DNA from: Paenibacillus lautus NBRC 15380
GTDB lineage: Bacteria > Bacillota > Bacilli > Paenibacillales > Paenibacillaceae
Length of the DNA: 64,000 bases
Direction of reading: 5' to 3'
Assembly (NCBI RefSeq): GCF_004000945.1
Contig: NZ_BIMF01000008.1
Coordinates: 1-64,000 of the forward strand
Below, in pieces: positions 8,728 through 18,004 of this stretch (its first letter is position 1; each line of letters begins with the position of its first letter). A program made the translations under genes and the position numbers. The notes under the pieces are model-generated. The model ran no database searches, had not been told where the DNA came from, and was given only the letters and a program-made list of their open reading frames with translations.

Positions 8728-9606
8728 CTATGAAGTTTTCAGTGCATACAGTTGCGAAATTATCCGATCGAGTCTCTCTTGGATGAGGATCGCTTCCGCA
8801 TATCGGGCAGGAATGCCTTCAAATCCGTTGTAAATGCCTGCCAATCCACCGGCGATGGCGCCGATCGTATCAGAATCCTCTCCTAGATTTGCCGCCTTCT
8901 GTACGACTCCTGCAAAATCTGACGTATGGAGCAAAATATGTAGTACCCACCGGAAGGTATGCACCACAAAACCGCTTGCCGGGCAATCCGGCTGAGCTTC
9001 AATGTTACCTTCGTATTCGCTTCCCATCACCTCGGCCATGATGGCTGCTCTTAAATTTTCGCCTTGTATAAGGCGTTGCGCCATTCGGTTGTACATGACA
9101 CAGACTTCGGCGCATCTTGGATCATAATGCGTCATCCGTGACTGCATGATTGTCACTCGGTCAATGTCTGCTGGGTCCTTGTAGGCCAGTGCCGCCGGCA
9201 GGCATCGCATAAGCGATCCATTCCCGCCGCTTTGCCCCATATCCATGTGCGCAACAAAGGCGGCTTTGAACCAGTCTCCCTCGTATTTTTGAAAAACATG
9301 ACGGATAATGTTCCCTATGTCTTTGGGCCGTGATTGGTACCATTCCATAAAGAAACGCCCGATCGCCTCCATAGGCTCCTCAGGATTTTCGAGTATCCCT
9401 GCCGCCACACAAAGCGTCATCATCGTATCGTCGGTCACTTCCCCCGGTTCCAGCTGCCACACCCCGCCGCCAACAATCTCCGTCAAATAGCCATACTTCT
9501 CCTTAATCTCCCGCTCGCTCATAAACTCCGTCGTTCCGCCAAGAGCGTCTCCAACAGCCACTCCGTAAAGGCCACCCTTAATGCGACTATATAATTTCTT
9601 TTCCAT
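8728..9606 (-). CDS. ADP-ribosylglycohydrolase family protein
   Basis: 292-residue all-alpha ARH/DraG-fold protein. The binuclear metal signature is complete: GVAVGDALGGTTEF at the N-terminus, GEVTDDTMMT (about 54-63), GGNGSLMRCLPAAL, and near the C-terminus NLGEDSDTIGAIAGGLAG. Such enzymes remove ADP-ribose from proteins, or in some clades from nucleic acids or small molecules. There is no neighbouring ADP-ribosyltransferase or nitrogenase gene, so this is not a classic DraT/DraG pair. AGGTGG precedes the ATG by five bases. It is a single-gene unit. Confidence 0.92.
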   Translation of the reverse strand: MEKKLYSRIKGGLYGVAVGDALGGTTEFMSEREIKEKYGYLTEIVGGGVWQLEPGEVTDDTMMTLCVAAGILENPEEPMEAIGRFFMEWYQSRPKDIGNIIRHVFQKYEGDWFKAAFVAHMDMGQSGGNGSLMRCLPAALAYKDPADIDRVTIMQSRMTHYDPRCAEVCVMYNRMAQRLIQGENLRAAIMAEVMGSEYEGNIEAQPDCPASGFVVHTFRWVLHILLHTSDFAGVVQKAANLGEDSDTIGAIAGGLAGIYNGFEGIPARYAEAILIQERLDRIISQLYALKTS

Positions 9607-9707
9607 GCAACCACCTCACATTCATTTTGGGAAAGAAATCAAGCAGGCTCCTATTAGCTATGATTATAACAAAATGGACAGCTGCAATCTTCTTACCACG
9701 TTAAATC

Positions 9708-9732
9708 AAAAAAAGCCGCGATTTCCGCGACT
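9708..9732 (-). terminator. Terminator downstream of the MFS gene (repeat type 1)
   Basis: GC-rich stem AGCCGCG/CGCGACT with a T7 run on the minus strand. The same sequence recurs nearly unchanged at 11831-11856 and 41266-41290. Confidence 0.75.
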
Positions 9733-9798
9733 TCGGATGTGGATATATTCTAACCATCCCTTTTTTTGCTGGTATTTTGCTGGGAGTTATCACTAGGG

Positions 9799-9847
9799 AA
9801 TGCAGAAGAAGAACCGACTAATTATTCATAGCCTGCTCTTCTGCATT
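9799..9847. repeat. Inverted repeat after the MFS gene
   Basis: Arms AATGCAGAAGA and TCTTCTGCATT with a 27-base loop, 24 bases beyond the MFS stop. Possibly a first, weak terminator or an RNA-stabilising hairpin. Confidence 0.5.
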
Positions 9848-9870
9848 ATAGTCTAATAGAAATCGCGAGA

Positions 9871-11121
9871 TTATGTTTCTTGTGCAGTAAGTACTTTATC
9901 CGGCGCTTTTTGGTTCATGATCGGCACCATGACCATTGCGCCAAGAAGAAATAAGAATCCGGCTCCGCTATAGATCGTACTCAGCGAAAAGGCATCCTTT
10001 AATGCGCCAGCAAAAGACATGGAAATGACCATCATGCCAACAAACATCGGATTCAGAACTCCATTCACCCGACCGACAATGGAAGCATGTGACCATTTCA
10101 GGATCATGGTGCTGATCCCGATATGAATGCAAGGGAAAACAAGCCCATTCAGAAATTGAACGGTCAGTGTGACAGAAACACTCGTCGAATACCCGACAAT
10201 GGCTGTACAGACCGCGCCTGCCAGCATGCCTATGGCAAGAAGAACCTGCGGCGGAACCCGCTTCGCAAAGACGGCTACGATCCCGCCGCCGATCAGCATG
10301 GCTGCGCCATTCACCATCAGCAGATATTGGAGGAATTCCTCGCTCCTGCCCAATCGCTCCGTTACGATAAACAGGTTGAGAGCTTGGGCTACGCCAACAG
10401 CGAGTCCCGCGAGAATAAACGCGAGTCCGAGCATACGCAGCACTTGGCTTTGCCAAACATAGCGAAAGCCTTCAACGAAATCTTTGCGGAATTGGCCTTT
10501 TACTGCGGCCGTTTGAGGTTTCATATTATCCTCAGGCAGGCGAACCAGGACCAGTGCGGAAAGCAGAAAAACAACGCCCATTACAGCGATCGATGTTTCA
10601 AGGCCAAACGTGCTGTAAACGAAGGTGCCAAGCATAGGGCCAAGCACCATGAAAATGGCCATCAGCGATTGGAATAGAGCCATCCCTTGCTGCAGTTGTT
10701 CCTCGGACACATGATACTTAAACAACCGCATACTTGAAGGCTGCGAGAACTGCGAAAGAATAGCCGAGATGAATGCGACAAGGTAGACGGATTGCCAAGA
10801 ACCGTAATGTATGGTCAGAAGCACTACGAATACCGATACCGCGGATAATAAATCGCACCAGATCATCGTTCGCTTTGGTCTCCAGCGGTCCGCAAATGTA
10901 CCTCCGATGAACGAAAACACAAAAATAGGTGCGAATTCTGCTACGCTGATTAGCGAGATGGCGTATGGATCATTGTTTGTTCTATCCGCAACGTACAGGA
11001 GGATTGCGAAATTGCGTACCCAGATGCCGATCTGCAGGAGCACGCTTGATAATAAAATCGTCTGCAGGAACCGATTGCGAAGAAGGCTTGGTGCATTTGT
11101 GCTTTTGTCGTGCCTATTCAA
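9871..11121 (-). CDS. MFS transporter, macrolide-efflux (MefA) type
   Basis: About 416 residues with 12 predicted membrane segments. The loop between segments 2 and 3 carries GGTFADRWRPKRTMIW, the MFS motif A variant typical of the DHA3/MefA-like efflux subfamily, and the second half repeats the pattern weakly. Members export macrolides or other hydrophobic compounds; the substrate here is unknown. The start is uncertain: a TTG at 11130 touches the GGAGG, while the in-frame TTG at 11121 has nine-base spacing and is preferred. It is a stand-alone gene with a repeat-type terminator downstream. Confidence 0.88.
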   Translation of the reverse strand: MNRHDKSTNAPSLLRNRFLQTILLSSVLLQIGIWVRNFAILLYVADRTNNDPYAISLISVAEFAPIFVFSFIGGTFADRWRPKRTMIWCDLLSAVSVFVVLLTIHYGSWQSVYLVAFISAILSQFSQPSSMRLFKYHVSEEQLQQGMALFQSLMAIFMVLGPMLGTFVYSTFGLETSIAVMGVVFLLSALVLVRLPEDNMKPQTAAVKGQFRKDFVEGFRYVWQSQVLRMLGLAFILAGLAVGVAQALNLFIVTERLGRSEEFLQYLLMVNGAAMLIGGGIVAVFAKRVPPQVLLAIGMLAGAVCTAIVGYSTSVSVTLTVQFLNGLVFPCIHIGISTMILKWSHASIVGRVNGVLNPMFVGMMVISMSFAGALKDAFSLSTIYSGAGFLFLLGAMVMVPIMNQKAPDKVLTAQET

Positions 11122-11395
11122 TCTTTTCAACCTCCAATTAGTCTTTAAAAAATGCCCATCTTGAGTATTGGTATGTCTCTCCTTTCCAATCCTTATTATA
11201 CGGACCTCATCTTCGTTGACCTCCTCCTTAAGACTGAAATTACATATACAATATTCGAACTGCTTATGACGTTAAGTACCATCTCATTCAACCAGCAAAG
11301 CCGACAATGGCACCTTTTACATTGTGATTAAATCTAGTTTACTTCTAATAGAAGGCTTTACACTTTCTAATATGAACTAGCGTTTCCCCTTTGCT

Positions 11396-11579
11396 TCAGG
11401 ACATGCCTACGAGATGCTCCTCAAGACGATCCAAGGTCTGTTCGGCACCTGGGACGGCATAGGTTTTCACCTTATCGAATACAGCGGCATTTTCTTCAAA
11501 AACGGTCTTATAAGTCAATTTGGTCTCGCATTTCACCTACTTGCGTTGCAGCTTTGTTTGTTTCGTTATACTGGTTCAT
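11396..11579 (-). pseudogene. Frameshifted small gene of about 60 codons
   Basis: A GGAGG site seven bases before an ATG opens a frame (MNQYNETNKAATQVGEM...) that stops after 23 codons. The frame one base over then continues as YKTVFEENAAVFDKVKTYAVP and ends EEHLVGMS. The total length, 184 bases, equals 61 codons plus one base, which fits a one-base insertion near the TTATAA. No family was recognised. It could be a recent pseudogene or a sequencing error. Confidence 0.45.
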
Positions 11580-11830
11580 GTCCAGCCCTCCAAAATGAAT
11601 TTGACTAGTTGACTACTCCTTTCTTCAATCATAGCAAATGAATCATGCATTGATTTCTTACAGATTGCTCTCTTGAATAATCCAATCATTCCATTCGAAA
11701 ACGCCCGATTACCTTAATCATGGCTTCAATAAAACTACCCGTTATCTTCATGTTAGGCTGGCAAGATCGATTGGAATTAGAGTATGAATTAAACGGTTAG
11801 TAAAATAACTTCTTGTCCGTATCGGCTGAC

Positions 11831-11856
11831 AAAAAAAAGCCGCGATTTCCGCGACT
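11831..11856 (-). terminator. Terminator downstream of the DinB-like gene (repeat type 1)
   Basis: AGCCGCG/CGCGACT stem with T8 on the minus strand. It is identical over about 26 bases to the element at 9708-9732. Confidence 0.75.
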
Positions 11857-11917
11857 TCGTTTGTGTATATGTCCTTGTCCTCTGACAAATGCCCTGATAC
11901 TTTTCAGCGCTTTTCGT

Positions 11918-12415
11918 TCACTTACCTTCCTCGTCGGCCGAGGGACCGTAGATGCCCGGCACCGGAATATCAAGCAGCCGCAAATAAACGCCGAGCTGCG
12001 CACGGTGATGGACCATGTGGCTTAATCCGAAGGTGCGAAACGCGATCGCCCGCGGTTGGCGCAGGATGATATGGTCGCCGTTCCGCAAGGTCCATTCCTC
12101 GCCGAGCGTTTTCTCGTCGCATTCGGCTAACAGCTTTTCAAGCTTGACAACGTTTGCGTCGAATTCCTCCAACACGTCATCGCGTCTTTCTAAGGCTTCC
12201 CGCCGAAGCGGTACGGTCGAAAGATCGAATTCAGGGTACAGAAAAATTGCGATTTGCCAGTTTAGGATGTTGATCAGGTGCGTGGCAAGTCCGCCCAGGG
12301 TCATGGATTTGACGTGCGGCTTCCACGTCATTTGCTCCTCGGGCAATCGCTCGAGGATACGGCGCGTAGTTGCCAGCTCATGGCTGGCGTCACCGACGAT
12401 CAGCTGTTTCACCAT
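11918..12415 (-). CDS. DinB family protein
   Basis: 165-residue four-helix DinB-like protein, a second, divergent member in this window. Metal-ligand histidines are visible in GLATHLINILNW (helix 2) and in the C-terminal GLSHMVHHRAQLGVYLR motif. The Q-x-G-x-YLRLLDIPVPGIYGPSADE tail is characteristic of a subgroup widespread in Bacillales. AAGGAGGAG precedes the ATG. It is predicted to be a cytosolic, metal-dependent thiol- or damage-related enzyme, with no known substrate. It is a single-gene unit. Confidence 0.9.
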   Translation of the reverse strand: MVKQLIVGDASHELATTRRILERLPEEQMTWKPHVKSMTLGGLATHLINILNWQIAIFLYPEFDLSTVPLRREALERRDDVLEEFDANVVKLEKLLAECDEKTLGEEWTLRNGDHIILRQPRAIAFRTFGLSHMVHHRAQLGVYLRLLDIPVPGIYGPSADEEGK

Positions 12416-12557
12416 AATTTCCCACTCCTCCTTTTTATGGTTAGCATACTATAAAACCAGTCGAGTGAAAAGGCTTGTCTCGGTCGTTCGATATCCGATG
12501 ACGGGGCGACATCCAGGTAACCATTCGCTGGCTTAACAATCCCCGTGTGGATGTAGA

Positions 12558-14813
12558 TTACGTCAAGTATTTTCCCGTGATCGACTGCTCCGCTTGGATG
12601 ATCTGGGAAGGTGTGCCTTCGAATACCACTTGGCCTCCCCTGCTCCCTCCGTCCGGTCCCATATCAATGATCCAATCCGCTTGACTGATCACATCCAGGT
12701 TATGCTCGATAACGATCACGGTATTGCCGGCATCCACGAGACGGTTCATGATCCCTAGAAGGTCACCGATATCTGACATATGCAGGCCAGTCGTCGGCTC
12801 GTCCATCACATAGATGCTGCCTTTCTTATGCAGCTCGCTTGCCAGCTTGATCCGCTGACATTCCCCGCCTGAGAGCGTGCTGAGCGGCTGGCCGAGTGTA
12901 ATATAGTTCAATCCTACATCACTCATCGCTTGCAGCTTGCGTACAACCTCTTTTAGTTCAAAAAATTCCAATGCCTGCTCCACTGTCATTTCCAGCACTT
13001 CTGCAATGGATTTGCCGTTCAGCTTGTACGCAAGCACCTCTTCCTTGAACCGTCTGCCTCCGCATATTTCGCATGGCAGCTTCACGTTCTCGAGGAATGC
13101 AAGGTCTGTATAAACTACACCCAGCCCTTGGCAGTTCTCGCAAGCCCCTTTGGAGTTAAAGCTGAACAAGCTTTGGCTGACCTTGTTTGCGGAAGCAAAC
13201 GCTTTGCGCACATCATCCATAATGCCTGTATAGGTCGCGGGATTCGAGCGTGTTGACACGCCTACCGCCGATTGGTCGATGACGATCGCATCCGGATGAT
13301 GGCTGAGGAATATTTCGTTAATCAGCGTGCTCTTGCCCGAGCCGGCAACTCCTGTAACGACAGTCAGTACGCCAGTTGGAATATCTAAGCTCACGTTCCG
13401 TAGGTTATGAAGTGAGGCATCCTGGATGGGCAGCTTGCCGGTGGGCTGCCTGTAATCGTGCTTCAGCTGCAGCGGCCGCTTCATATGGGTGCCGGTCAGC
13501 GTACCTGATTCCAGTAAACCTTGGAAGCTTCCTTCATACACGATCGTACCGCCGCGGCTGCCGGCGTGAGGCCCTACGTCAACGATATGATCCGCCACCT
13601 TGATCACATCGGGATCATGCTCGACAACAATCACGGTATTGCCCTTGTCGCGCAGCTTCTGAAGCAATTCATTTAACCGGTGTACATCACGAGGGTGTAA
13701 GCCAACGCTTGGCTCATCGAAGATGTACGTGACATCCACCAGACTGCCGCTCAGGTGTTTCACCATCTTGACGCGCTGCGACTCACCGCCGGACAATGTG
13801 TCTGTTTCACGGTCCAGCGTCAGGTAGTCGAGTCCGATATCCACCAGATGCTGCAGCCGCTCCGTCAGAGACTTGACCATCGGCGCGGCGATCGCGTTGT
13901 CAATCTCCCGCATGACACGAATGAGCTGACCGACCTCCATGGAGGACATCTCCGCAATGTTGAGTCCATTGATCCTGCAGCTAAGGGCTGCCTGACTTAA
14001 TCTGGCACCTCGGCAGCTGGAGCAGGGACCCTCGGAGATGTAAGGTGCAACCGCTTTTTGCGTGCGTTCGGACTTCGTCTTCACATCCTGCTTGATGTAT
14101 TTGTTCGTGAACTTCTCAATGACGCCTTCCACGGTAATATTCGTTGCCTTGCCGGCGAAATCCATCTTCACTTTCCTTGCCTTGGCGTACAACAGTTGCT
14201 CCAGTTCATCATCGGAATAGTCGTTCAGCTTCTTGTCGAGATCAAAGTCTCCCGACTGCACAATCATGTTCCACTCCCAGCCGTTCACCGAATAGTCCGG
14301 CAGCATAATCGCCCCTTCATTGAGCGACTTTGACATGTCCAGTGCCTTGCTCATGTCAACGCCTAATTTGCGACCGATCCCGTTACATTCGGGACACATG
14401 CCTTGGGGATCGTTAAACGAGAACATGTTCGCTTGTCCGACATAGGGCTGCCCAACTCGGGAGAACAGAAGACGGAGAATGGGAGAAATATCGGTAATCG
14501 TGCCCATCGTGGAATGGGAACCGCCGCCGAGCCGCTTCTGATCAACAATTACAGCCATGCTCAGGTTCTCGATCGCGTCCGCATCAGGCTGCGGATAACG
14601 AGGAAGAAAATTACGCACGAACATGCTGAAGTTCTCATTCAGCAAACGCGTGGATTCTGCGGCAATCGTATCGAAGACGATTGATGACTTGCCGGATCCG
14701 GATACCCCGGTGAATATCGTGATCTTCCGCTTGGGAATGCGCAGGGATACGTTCTTGAGATTGTTTTCCCTCGCAGCCGAGATGACGATATATTCCTGAT
14801 TCGATTCGCTCAT
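12558..14813 (-). CDS. Short UvrA paralogue (UvrA2-like ABC ATPase)
   Basis: 751-residue soluble UvrA-family ATPase with two ABC modules. The first has Walker A GVSGSGKSS, zinc-finger cysteines CPECNGIG and CSSCRGARLS, signature LSGGESQRVK and Walker B IFDEPSVGLH. The second has GVAGSGKST, CENCQGLG and CEICGGRRF, LSGGECQRIK and VMDEPTTGLH. It is about 200 residues shorter than housekeeping UvrA: the sequence passes from the first Walker A region (VDQKR, STMGTITDI, LLFSRVGQ) straight to the zinc-finger FSFNDPQG segment, so the UvrB-binding domain is missing. Such paralogues are linked to DNA damage tolerance or resistance to DNA-binding drugs. The ATG at 14813 has GGAAGG at nine bases; an ATG three codons upstream touches it. 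Confidence 0.93.
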   Translation of the reverse strand: MSESNQEYIVISAARENNLKNVSLRIPKRKITIFTGVSGSGKSSIVFDTIAAESTRLLNENFSMFVRNFLPRYPQPDADAIENLSMAVIVDQKRLGGGSHSTMGTITDISPILRLLFSRVGQPYVGQANMFSFNDPQGMCPECNGIGRKLGVDMSKALDMSKSLNEGAIMLPDYSVNGWEWNMIVQSGDFDLDKKLNDYSDDELEQLLYAKARKVKMDFAGKATNITVEGVIEKFTNKYIKQDVKTKSERTQKAVAPYISEGPCSSCRGARLSQAALSCRINGLNIAEMSSMEVGQLIRVMREIDNAIAAPMVKSLTERLQHLVDIGLDYLTLDRETDTLSGGESQRVKMVKHLSGSLVDVTYIFDEPSVGLHPRDVHRLNELLQKLRDKGNTVIVVEHDPDVIKVADHIVDVGPHAGSRGGTIVYEGSFQGLLESGTLTGTHMKRPLQLKHDYRQPTGKLPIQDASLHNLRNVSLDIPTGVLTVVTGVAGSGKSTLINEIFLSHHPDAIVIDQSAVGVSTRSNPATYTGIMDDVRKAFASANKVSQSLFSFNSKGACENCQGLGVVYTDLAFLENVKLPCEICGGRRFKEEVLAYKLNGKSIAEVLEMTVEQALEFFELKEVVRKLQAMSDVGLNYITLGQPLSTLSGGECQRIKLASELHKKGSIYVMDEPTTGLHMSDIGDLLGIMNRLVDAGNTVIVIEHNLDVISQADWIIDMGPDGGSRGGQVVFEGTPSQIIQAEQSITGKYLT

Positions 14814-15129
14814 GGCCAACATCCTTCCGGTCGAGTTAATTTCTACTTGATTTTACATTGTTCAAATGGTTTGTACAGAACAAATTAGGATGCCCACACT
14901 TGACCAGATGTGTTGCCAGATGTTCTAAGGAGACAAAGTTTCCGGCACTGGATGACTATCGGCCCAAGCACTTGTTTCAAGTGAAACTTATTCAGACTCC
15001 AATCTCTTTGCAAATGGCTCCATCCAAATTGGACACCATTTAGTGACACAATGATTATAGGAAACTAATTAGTGTCGTGTCAACTCATAACTTTTATTGG
15101 AGGTACTCTTCAAGGTCACCCTAGCTCCA
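14814..15129. other. Intergenic region, nothing recognised
   Basis: About 315 bases between the UvrA-like start and the GDPD stop. No gene, hairpin terminator or known regulatory element could be supported. Confidence 0.5.
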
Positions 15130-15843
15130 TTATTTCCACAAGATCGTGTCCGTGGTGATGTAAGCAGCCCCCGCCGCTTCAAACGGCCGCGAAATCTCCC
15201 GTTCGTTAACGGTCCAAAGAGAGACTTCCACTCCGGCTCTCCTGATGTTTCGTATGTCCTCCGGAGTCGTCACATGATAATCGTAATCTAGGAAGGCCGG
15301 CTGTAACCTGACGATTAGCTCAAGATCTGCAGCGGTTGGTGATTTGGACGAGAGAAACCCAAGCGGCACCCGATCGTCAATCGTTCGCACCTTGAGCAGA
15401 TCATTGGCATTGAAACAAATGAAACTGCTTTGCTCAAGCATGCCAGCGCGGCGAACAAGCTCAACCAGCACTTCCAGATCCCGTTCTTGATGATATTCCT
15501 CAATTTCGATAAAAGCGTGCATACCATAGGACAAACAGACACCTAGCACTTCCTCCATCGTCGGAATTTGCAGGCCGGGATAGTCGCCAATTCCGTTCCC
15601 TGCAACAATATCCAAGCTTCGGATTTCCGCAAATGAGAAGTCCTTTGTCTTCCCCGTCCCGTTTGTCATGCGGTCAACGGTACGATCATGATGGACTATC
15701 CAGCGGCCGTCCGTTGTGCAATAGGTATCGCATTCAATGCCCCAAAAGCCCGATTTGCCTGCCAGCTCAAAGGCTGCGATGGTATTCTCAGGAGCGTGCA
15801 TACTTAAGCCGCGATGGGCTACATATTTCGGTTCATTATTCAT
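15130..15843 (-). CDS. Glycerophosphodiester phosphodiesterase
   Basis: 237-residue GDPD TIM-barrel enzyme that hydrolyses glycerophosphodiesters to glycerol-3-phosphate and an alcohol. The catalytic and metal residues are present: His10 (AHRGLS), PENT at 18-21, Glu38 and Asp40 (IECDTY), and His52 (HHDRTVDR). It has no signal peptide, so it acts in the cytosol like UgpQ rather than like secreted GlpQ. AGGTGG precedes the ATG. Forty-seven bases upstream lies the end of a degraded sugar-type ABC permease, suggesting the gene was once the last member of a Ugp-like uptake operon. Confidence 0.93.
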   Translation of the reverse strand: MNNEPKYVAHRGLSMHAPENTIAAFELAGKSGFWGIECDTYCTTDGRWIVHHDRTVDRMTNGTGKTKDFSFAEIRSLDIVAGNGIGDYPGLQIPTMEEVLGVCLSYGMHAFIEIEEYHQERDLEVLVELVRRAGMLEQSSFICFNANDLLKVRTIDDRVPLGFLSSKSPTAADLELIVRLQPAFLDYDYHVTTPEDIRNIRRAGVEVSLWTVNEREISRPFEAAGAAYITTDTILWK

Positions 15844-15889
15844 CTTATTGCCACCTCATATCCGAATTTATTTACCTCAATAAGCTCGC

Positions 15890-16165
15890 TCATCCTTTAA
15901 CCGACCCGAGCATGACGCCTTTATTAAAGTACTTTTATGTGAAAAACACCATGAAATTCAATGAATTGTGAAATTTTAACCACCGCTTGACAATCCGAAT
16001 GCCATGAGGGAGGTCAGCACCATATTCAGCGCCGTTCCAACAGCACTAATGATAACCGCATTGCGGAATGCGGAGATAAACCCGGGATGTGCCAGTAAAT
16101 ACATGTAACCATCAAGGGTGAACTACTTGGGAATAACGAAGAAACCGCGCGTTGAATACTCGAAC
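15890..16165 (-). pseudogene. Remnant of a carbohydrate ABC transporter permease (MalG/UgpE type)
   Basis: Read on the minus strand, this holds two recognisable pieces of a sugar ABC permease. The upstream piece, FTLDGYMYLLAHPGF followed by ISAFRNAVIISAVGTALNMV and LTSLMAFGLS, is the segment before and within membrane helix 2. The last piece, KYFNKGVMLGSVKG followed by TGA, is the typical C-terminus. The middle, including the EAA loop, is deleted, and stops lie at VIPK-stop-FTLDG and FFT-stop-KYF. The TGA is 47 bases before the GDPD start. Confidence 0.75.
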
Positions 16166-16375
16166 TCCCTCCTTTCTCATCAAATGATGAAGACACTTTT
16201 AATTATTCTAGTTCAACTAATCATTTCATGATGTTTCACCGTTTTCCCACTCAAATAATACAAGATTACTGTTAATTCTGATCATTGATTTTTTAGATTA
16301 TCAACGACGCATTTAGGATAATCCTTTCAATTTATGATTATAAAAAACAACTGATCCCATATGCCGGCATGCAAA

Positions 16376-16401
16376 ATGGCCCTCCCTTACGGGAAGGCCA
16401 T
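16376..16401 (-). terminator. Terminator downstream of terC
   Basis: ATGGCC..CCC / GGG..GGCCAT hairpin with a four-base loop, followed by TTTTG on the minus strand, 28 bases after the TerC stop. Confidence 0.7.
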
Positions 16402-16428
16402 CTGTCAGGAATGATGGAAAAAACGGAA

Positions 16429-17205
16429 TTAGAGTTGACCCGTCTGTGACTGTTTATTTTTCCCAGGCGCAAACCAACCGAGAAGGGCTATCGCCACCAA
16501 GACACCATAGAAGATAATGGTCCAGACTGTGCTATGTGGGAAATCATGATTTAACACCCCGATATCTTCATGGGCCAAGGTAATCACAGCAAGCTTGACA
16601 CCGACCCATGCCACGATGGCATAAGCCGTGGTCTCAAGTGCCGGTCGTTGAGCAAGCAGCTTTACAAACCATGTGGCTGCAAATTTGATCAGAACGAGCC
16701 CGGCGATTCCGCCAAGCACGACAACCAAGAATTGTCCTCCGTCCATACCACCGAAATCCGGTAGCGGTGAGTCTGGGAGACCCAGTGCCAGAGCTACTGC
16801 AGCAAGAATGGAATCAATCGCAAAGGCGAGATCCGCGATCGCAATTTTGCTTACGGTTGGCCAAAAGCCTTTACCGGCAGCATCTTTCTTTATGTCCTCG
16901 CGAATATTCTTGTTTTCCTTACCGAAACGTGCTTTGATTATGTGCTTTAAGCCGAGGTATAGAAGATAAGCAGCTCCGATCGCCTGAATTTGCCAGACGT
17001 TCGCAATAAACGATATCGCAAACAGAGCAGCGAAGCGAAAAACAAAAGCCATAATGATCCCATAATTGATCGCTTTCTTCTTCTGGTCCTCCGGTAAGTG
17101 CTTCGCGATAACTGCCAGAACAAGGGCATTATCCGCTGATAGTAAACCTTCCAATGCAATAAGAATTAGTAATGCCCATGCATACTCCAACCAAATTGAC
17201 TCCAA
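16429..17205 (-). CDS. TerC family integral membrane protein (probable metal exporter)
   Basis: 258-residue TerC protein with about seven membrane segments. The two acidic signature motifs are present: GLLSADNALVLAVIAKHLP (about 20-38) and IADLAFAIDSILAAVALA (about 123-140). B. subtilis relatives MeeF/MeeY (YceF/YkoY) export manganese, helping metal loading of secreted enzymes. The start is TTG, with GAGGAG eight bases upstream. The yybP-ykoY manganese riboswitch that often precedes ykoY was looked for in the 200-base leader and not found. It is a single-gene unit. Confidence 0.9.
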   Translation of the reverse strand: MESIWLEYAWALLILIALEGLLSADNALVLAVIAKHLPEDQKKKAINYGIIMAFVFRFAALFAISFIANVWQIQAIGAAYLLYLGLKHIIKARFGKENKNIREDIKKDAAGKGFWPTVSKIAIADLAFAIDSILAAVALALGLPDSPLPDFGGMDGGQFLVVVLGGIAGLVLIKFAATWFVKLLAQRPALETTAYAIVAWVGVKLAVITLAHEDIGVLNHDFPHSTVWTIIFYGVLVAIALLGWFAPGKNKQSQTGQL

Positions 17206-17400
17206 CAGTAGTTCTCCTCTCTTATGTGAGAATGTTCATAGTTCAACTTCAGGCTAAAAACGTGTAATCTCCAGTTAAAACAACAGAGGTTTTTATCCAG
17301 TTTTGATTGTTCCATGACTCCCTTTCGTTATTACGTTGTCAAGTAATGTCTCGTTTCATTCATTTCAGGCAAAATTTTAAATCTACTGCAGCCTCGGGGC

Positions 17401-17646
17401 CTACGCTTTTTTATTCAAATAAAAATAGAAGATGACCCCATCCGGTGCTTTCAGCGCCTTCCGGTATATGTAAGTCCGTGACCGTTCCGTAAGCCAGGAC
17501 GTTGGGATACTTTTCGTGGTACTGGACCTGGCTTGGAAATCGGGGGACAACTTTTTGCTCACCATCTGTCGATTCTCCAACTGGTCTTCCTGTCGAAGAT
17601 TAGCGACACTCCTACCCATCCGCTGAATAACCAGCTGCTTGTCCAT
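17401..17646 (-). CDS. Hypothetical 81-residue protein
   Basis: An open frame of 81 residues beginning MDKQLVIQRMGRSVANL, rich in Ser, Thr, Arg and Lys. It has no signal peptide, membrane segment or recognisable domain. A weak AAGGT lies before the ATG. It sits between terC and the YtkA-like gene without close neighbours. It may be a short basic protein or a chance frame. Confidence 0.3.
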   Translation of the reverse strand: MDKQLVIQRMGRSVANLRQEDQLENRQMVSKKLSPDFQARSSTTKSIPTSWLTERSRTYIYRKALKAPDGVIFYFYLNKKA

Positions 17647-18004
17647 ATTCAGACCTTCAACAACGATGGGTTCCCCTGATTAGACAAATGCTTACCATTC
17701 ATCATCATTCCATGCCAAATCCGAAACAAATCCGGAAAACAGCCACTCCTATTCAAAAGTGTCTATATTCCGGGATATAGCTTATGCTGATTGCACAAAA
17801 AAAACTCCACAACCATGTCACAGGGAAGTTCCTATATCCCTAGAAGGTTGCAGAGGGGATTTAGTTTCGGTACGGATTTCTTAACCATATTTGAGTTCGG
17901 GCGCATATTTCGGAACTAGAGTCTCATCTATATGTGCATGTTCTGACCTTTTCTTACATACCTATGAGAGAATACTCATGTTTTCAGACGAAAGAAGGGA
18001 TATC
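17647..18004. other. Intergenic region, nothing recognised
   Basis: About 360 bases ahead of the YtkA-like gene. No clear promoter pair, riboswitch or terminator was identified. Confidence 0.45.

Larger units (their letters stand above)
11122..11917. other. Long intergenic region with a broken small gene
   Basis: About 800 bases between the MFS and DinB-like genes. It holds a frameshifted small gene (11396-11579) and the DinB terminator (11831-11856). The remainder shows only short remnants of open frames (for example a 21-codon minus-strand frame near 11690-11755) and no recognised element. Confidence 0.5.

Noticed and set aside
9968..10677. Long alternative frames over the MFS gene
   Set aside because: They overlap a well-supported transporter and encode low-complexity sequence.
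17206..17400. Possible manganese riboswitch before terC
   Set aside because: The conserved core of the yybP-ykoY element could not be found on either strand.
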